A DNA stretch of 13,536 bases, taken from Gallionellaceae bacterium (GTDB taxonomy: Bacteria; Pseudomonadota; Gammaproteobacteria; Burkholderiales; Gallionellaceae). Position 1 is the first letter of the stretch. The number at the start of each line of letters is the position of its first letter. The stretch lies in the NCBI GenBank assembly GCA_003445795.1, contig DMCN01000046.1, positions 1 to 13,536 of the forward strand, in the 5' to 3' direction. The notes under the pieces were generated by a model. It was not told the origin of the DNA and did not search any database. It was given only the letters and a program-made list of their open reading frames with translations. The position numbers were made by a program, and so were the translations under genes. Positions 12,870 through 13,536 of this stretch are shown piece after piece.

Positions 12870-13124
12870 TTATTTGATTCGGTGATCCTGCATCTTCTTG
12901 CGCAGGGTGTTGCGATTGATGCCGAGCAGTTCGGCGGCGCGCGTCTGGTTGCCGCCGGCGTGGTGCAACACGGTCTCGATCAGCGGCTTCTCCGCGCAAC
13001 AGATCACCATGTCGTAGATTCCGCACGAAGGTTCTTCACCGTCGAGGTCCTTGAAATAGTCATTCACCGCCTTGCGTACATGTTTAGCGATGTCGTTCTC
13101 GTTGATGGCGCAATCTTCTGTCAT
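12870..13124 (-). CDS. fis: Fis family nucleoid-associated DNA-binding protein
   Basis: An 84-residue Fis protein, a dimeric DNA-bending factor that organises the nucleoid and tunes rRNA and growth genes. The C-terminal helix-turn-helix is GNQTRAAELLGINRNTLRKKM (58-78), nearly identical to E. coli Fis. The centre, YDMVICCAEKPLIETVLHHA, forms the dimer helices. It is shorter than E. coli Fis (98 aa), with the N-terminal beta-arm reduced, as I recall for betaproteobacterial forms. Its ATG overlaps the dusB stop by four bases (ATGA), so translation is probably coupled. Confidence 0.95.
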   Translation of the reverse strand: MTEDCAINENDIAKHVRKAVNDYFKDLDGEEPSCGIYDMVICCAEKPLIETVLHHAGGNQTRAAELLGINRNTLRKKMQDHRIK

Positions 13125-13536
13125 GCCGCATCCCTTTCGTACAGCAGTCGTTCGCTGCCGGCTTTTTGTTCTTCAAAAAATTCCTGTACTGCACGCGCCT
13201 GTTCGTCGACGCTTTCCAATTGATTCATGCGATGCCTGAACACGGCAGAGCCGGGCAGCCCCTTGGTGTACCAGGAGATATGTTTGCGCGCGACGCGCAG
13301 CCCGGTGTGTTCGCCGTAGAAGTCGTACAGCTCCTCAACGTGTCCGGCCAGCACCTGCCGGATTCCGGCGATTTCCGGCGCGGGCAGATGTTCGCCGGTG
13401 TTCAGGAAATATTCGATCTCGCGGAACAGCCAGGGGCGACCCTGCGCCGCGCGGCCTATCATCACCGCGTCCGCGCCGGTGTGCTCCAGCACGTAGTGAG
13501 CCTTCTCCGGCGTGGTAATGTCGCCGTTGGCGATGA
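13121..13536 (-). CDS. dusB: tRNA-dihydrouridine synthase B, C-terminal part (partial)
   Basis: The gene runs off the right edge; about 137 residues are visible. DusB uses FMN to reduce uridines in the tRNA D-loop. The visible part opens IANGDITTPEKAHYVLEHTGADAVMIGRAAQGRPWLF, the FMN phosphate-binding end of the TIM barrel with the family's IGRAAQGRPW. The C-terminal helical tRNA-binding domain follows, including HISWYTKGLPGSAVFRHRMN. The reading frame is open to base 13536, so the GTG at 13492 is internal. Its TGA overlaps the fis ATG by four bases, the standard dusB-fis operon layout. Confidence 0.96.
   Translation of the reverse strand, partial: IANGDITTPEKAHYVLEHTGADAVMIGRAAQGRPWLFREIEYFLNTGEHLPAPEIAGIRQVLAGHVEELYDFYGEHTGLRVARKHISWYTKGLPGSAVFRHRMNQLESVDEQARAVQEFFEEQKAGSERLLYERDAA

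Noticed and set aside
11279..12877. A 532-codon open frame on the + strand opposite purH, and a 477-codon one opposite purD (9877-11310)
   Set aside because: Both lie antisense to well-conserved full-length purine genes, have His/Val/Gly-rich low-complexity translations, and show no domain or ribosome-binding site. They are shadows caused by high GC at third codon positions.

Overview
The window is chromosomal DNA of a GC-rich betaproteobacterium. The dusB-fis-purH-purD-(tsaC)-hemF order, the ubiA/oxyR neighbourhood and the repeat families point to the Nitrosomonadales/Gallionellales type. That placement is inference; no rRNA or other marker gene is present. I see no tRNA, rRNA, CRISPR array or transposase gene. 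No stretch longer than about 300 bases lacks a gene.

Left part (1-3250): the 3' end of ubiA (+) is followed by a block of minus-strand accessory genes. These are an AT-richer HEPN-like protein, an exported four-EF-hand protein, a zinc-sensing diguanylate cyclase of the DgcZ type, and a small four-helix membrane protein of unknown function.

Middle-left (3247-6889): a peroxide-defence cluster. OxyR (+, both redox cysteines at 199 and 208) is divergent from a minus-strand series encoding a rubrerythrin without its rubredoxin tail, a stand-alone rubredoxin, an NAD(P)H-rubredoxin reductase and Dps. Together they give a complete electron path from NAD(P)H to H2O2, plus iron storage and DNA protection. 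Three of the genes share nearly the same 23-26-base leader, and the oxyR ribosome-binding site sits in a hairpin loop. The reductase carries an in-frame 66-bp palindromic repeat encoding 22 extra residues.

Middle-right (6892-9773): two unrelated class I methyltransferases overlap tail to tail by 25 bp. Then come hemF (aerobic coproporphyrinogen oxidase) and tsaC (threonylcarbamoyl-AMP synthase, with an altered PGP motif).

Right part (9940-13536): purD, purH, fis and the 3' end of dusB, all minus strand, transcribed dusB-fis-purH-purD. dusB and fis overlap by 4 bp.

At least four families of short palindromic repeats fill the gaps: A, the 28-mer inverted pairs around 5854-5967 and 9085-9200; B, the TTCGACA-GGCTCA family inside the reductase gene and at 9801-9934; C, the GGGTGGGCAC family at 11222-11280 with a half copy near 2647; D, the AGGGCGCAAT hairpin at 185-217. 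The two family A copies have the same internal layout, with a central hairpin whose sequence differs but whose pairing is kept. No wholly new multi-gene system stands out. The most noteworthy points are the repeat architecture, the repeat-derived protein insert, and the RNA-level signals in the peroxide cluster.
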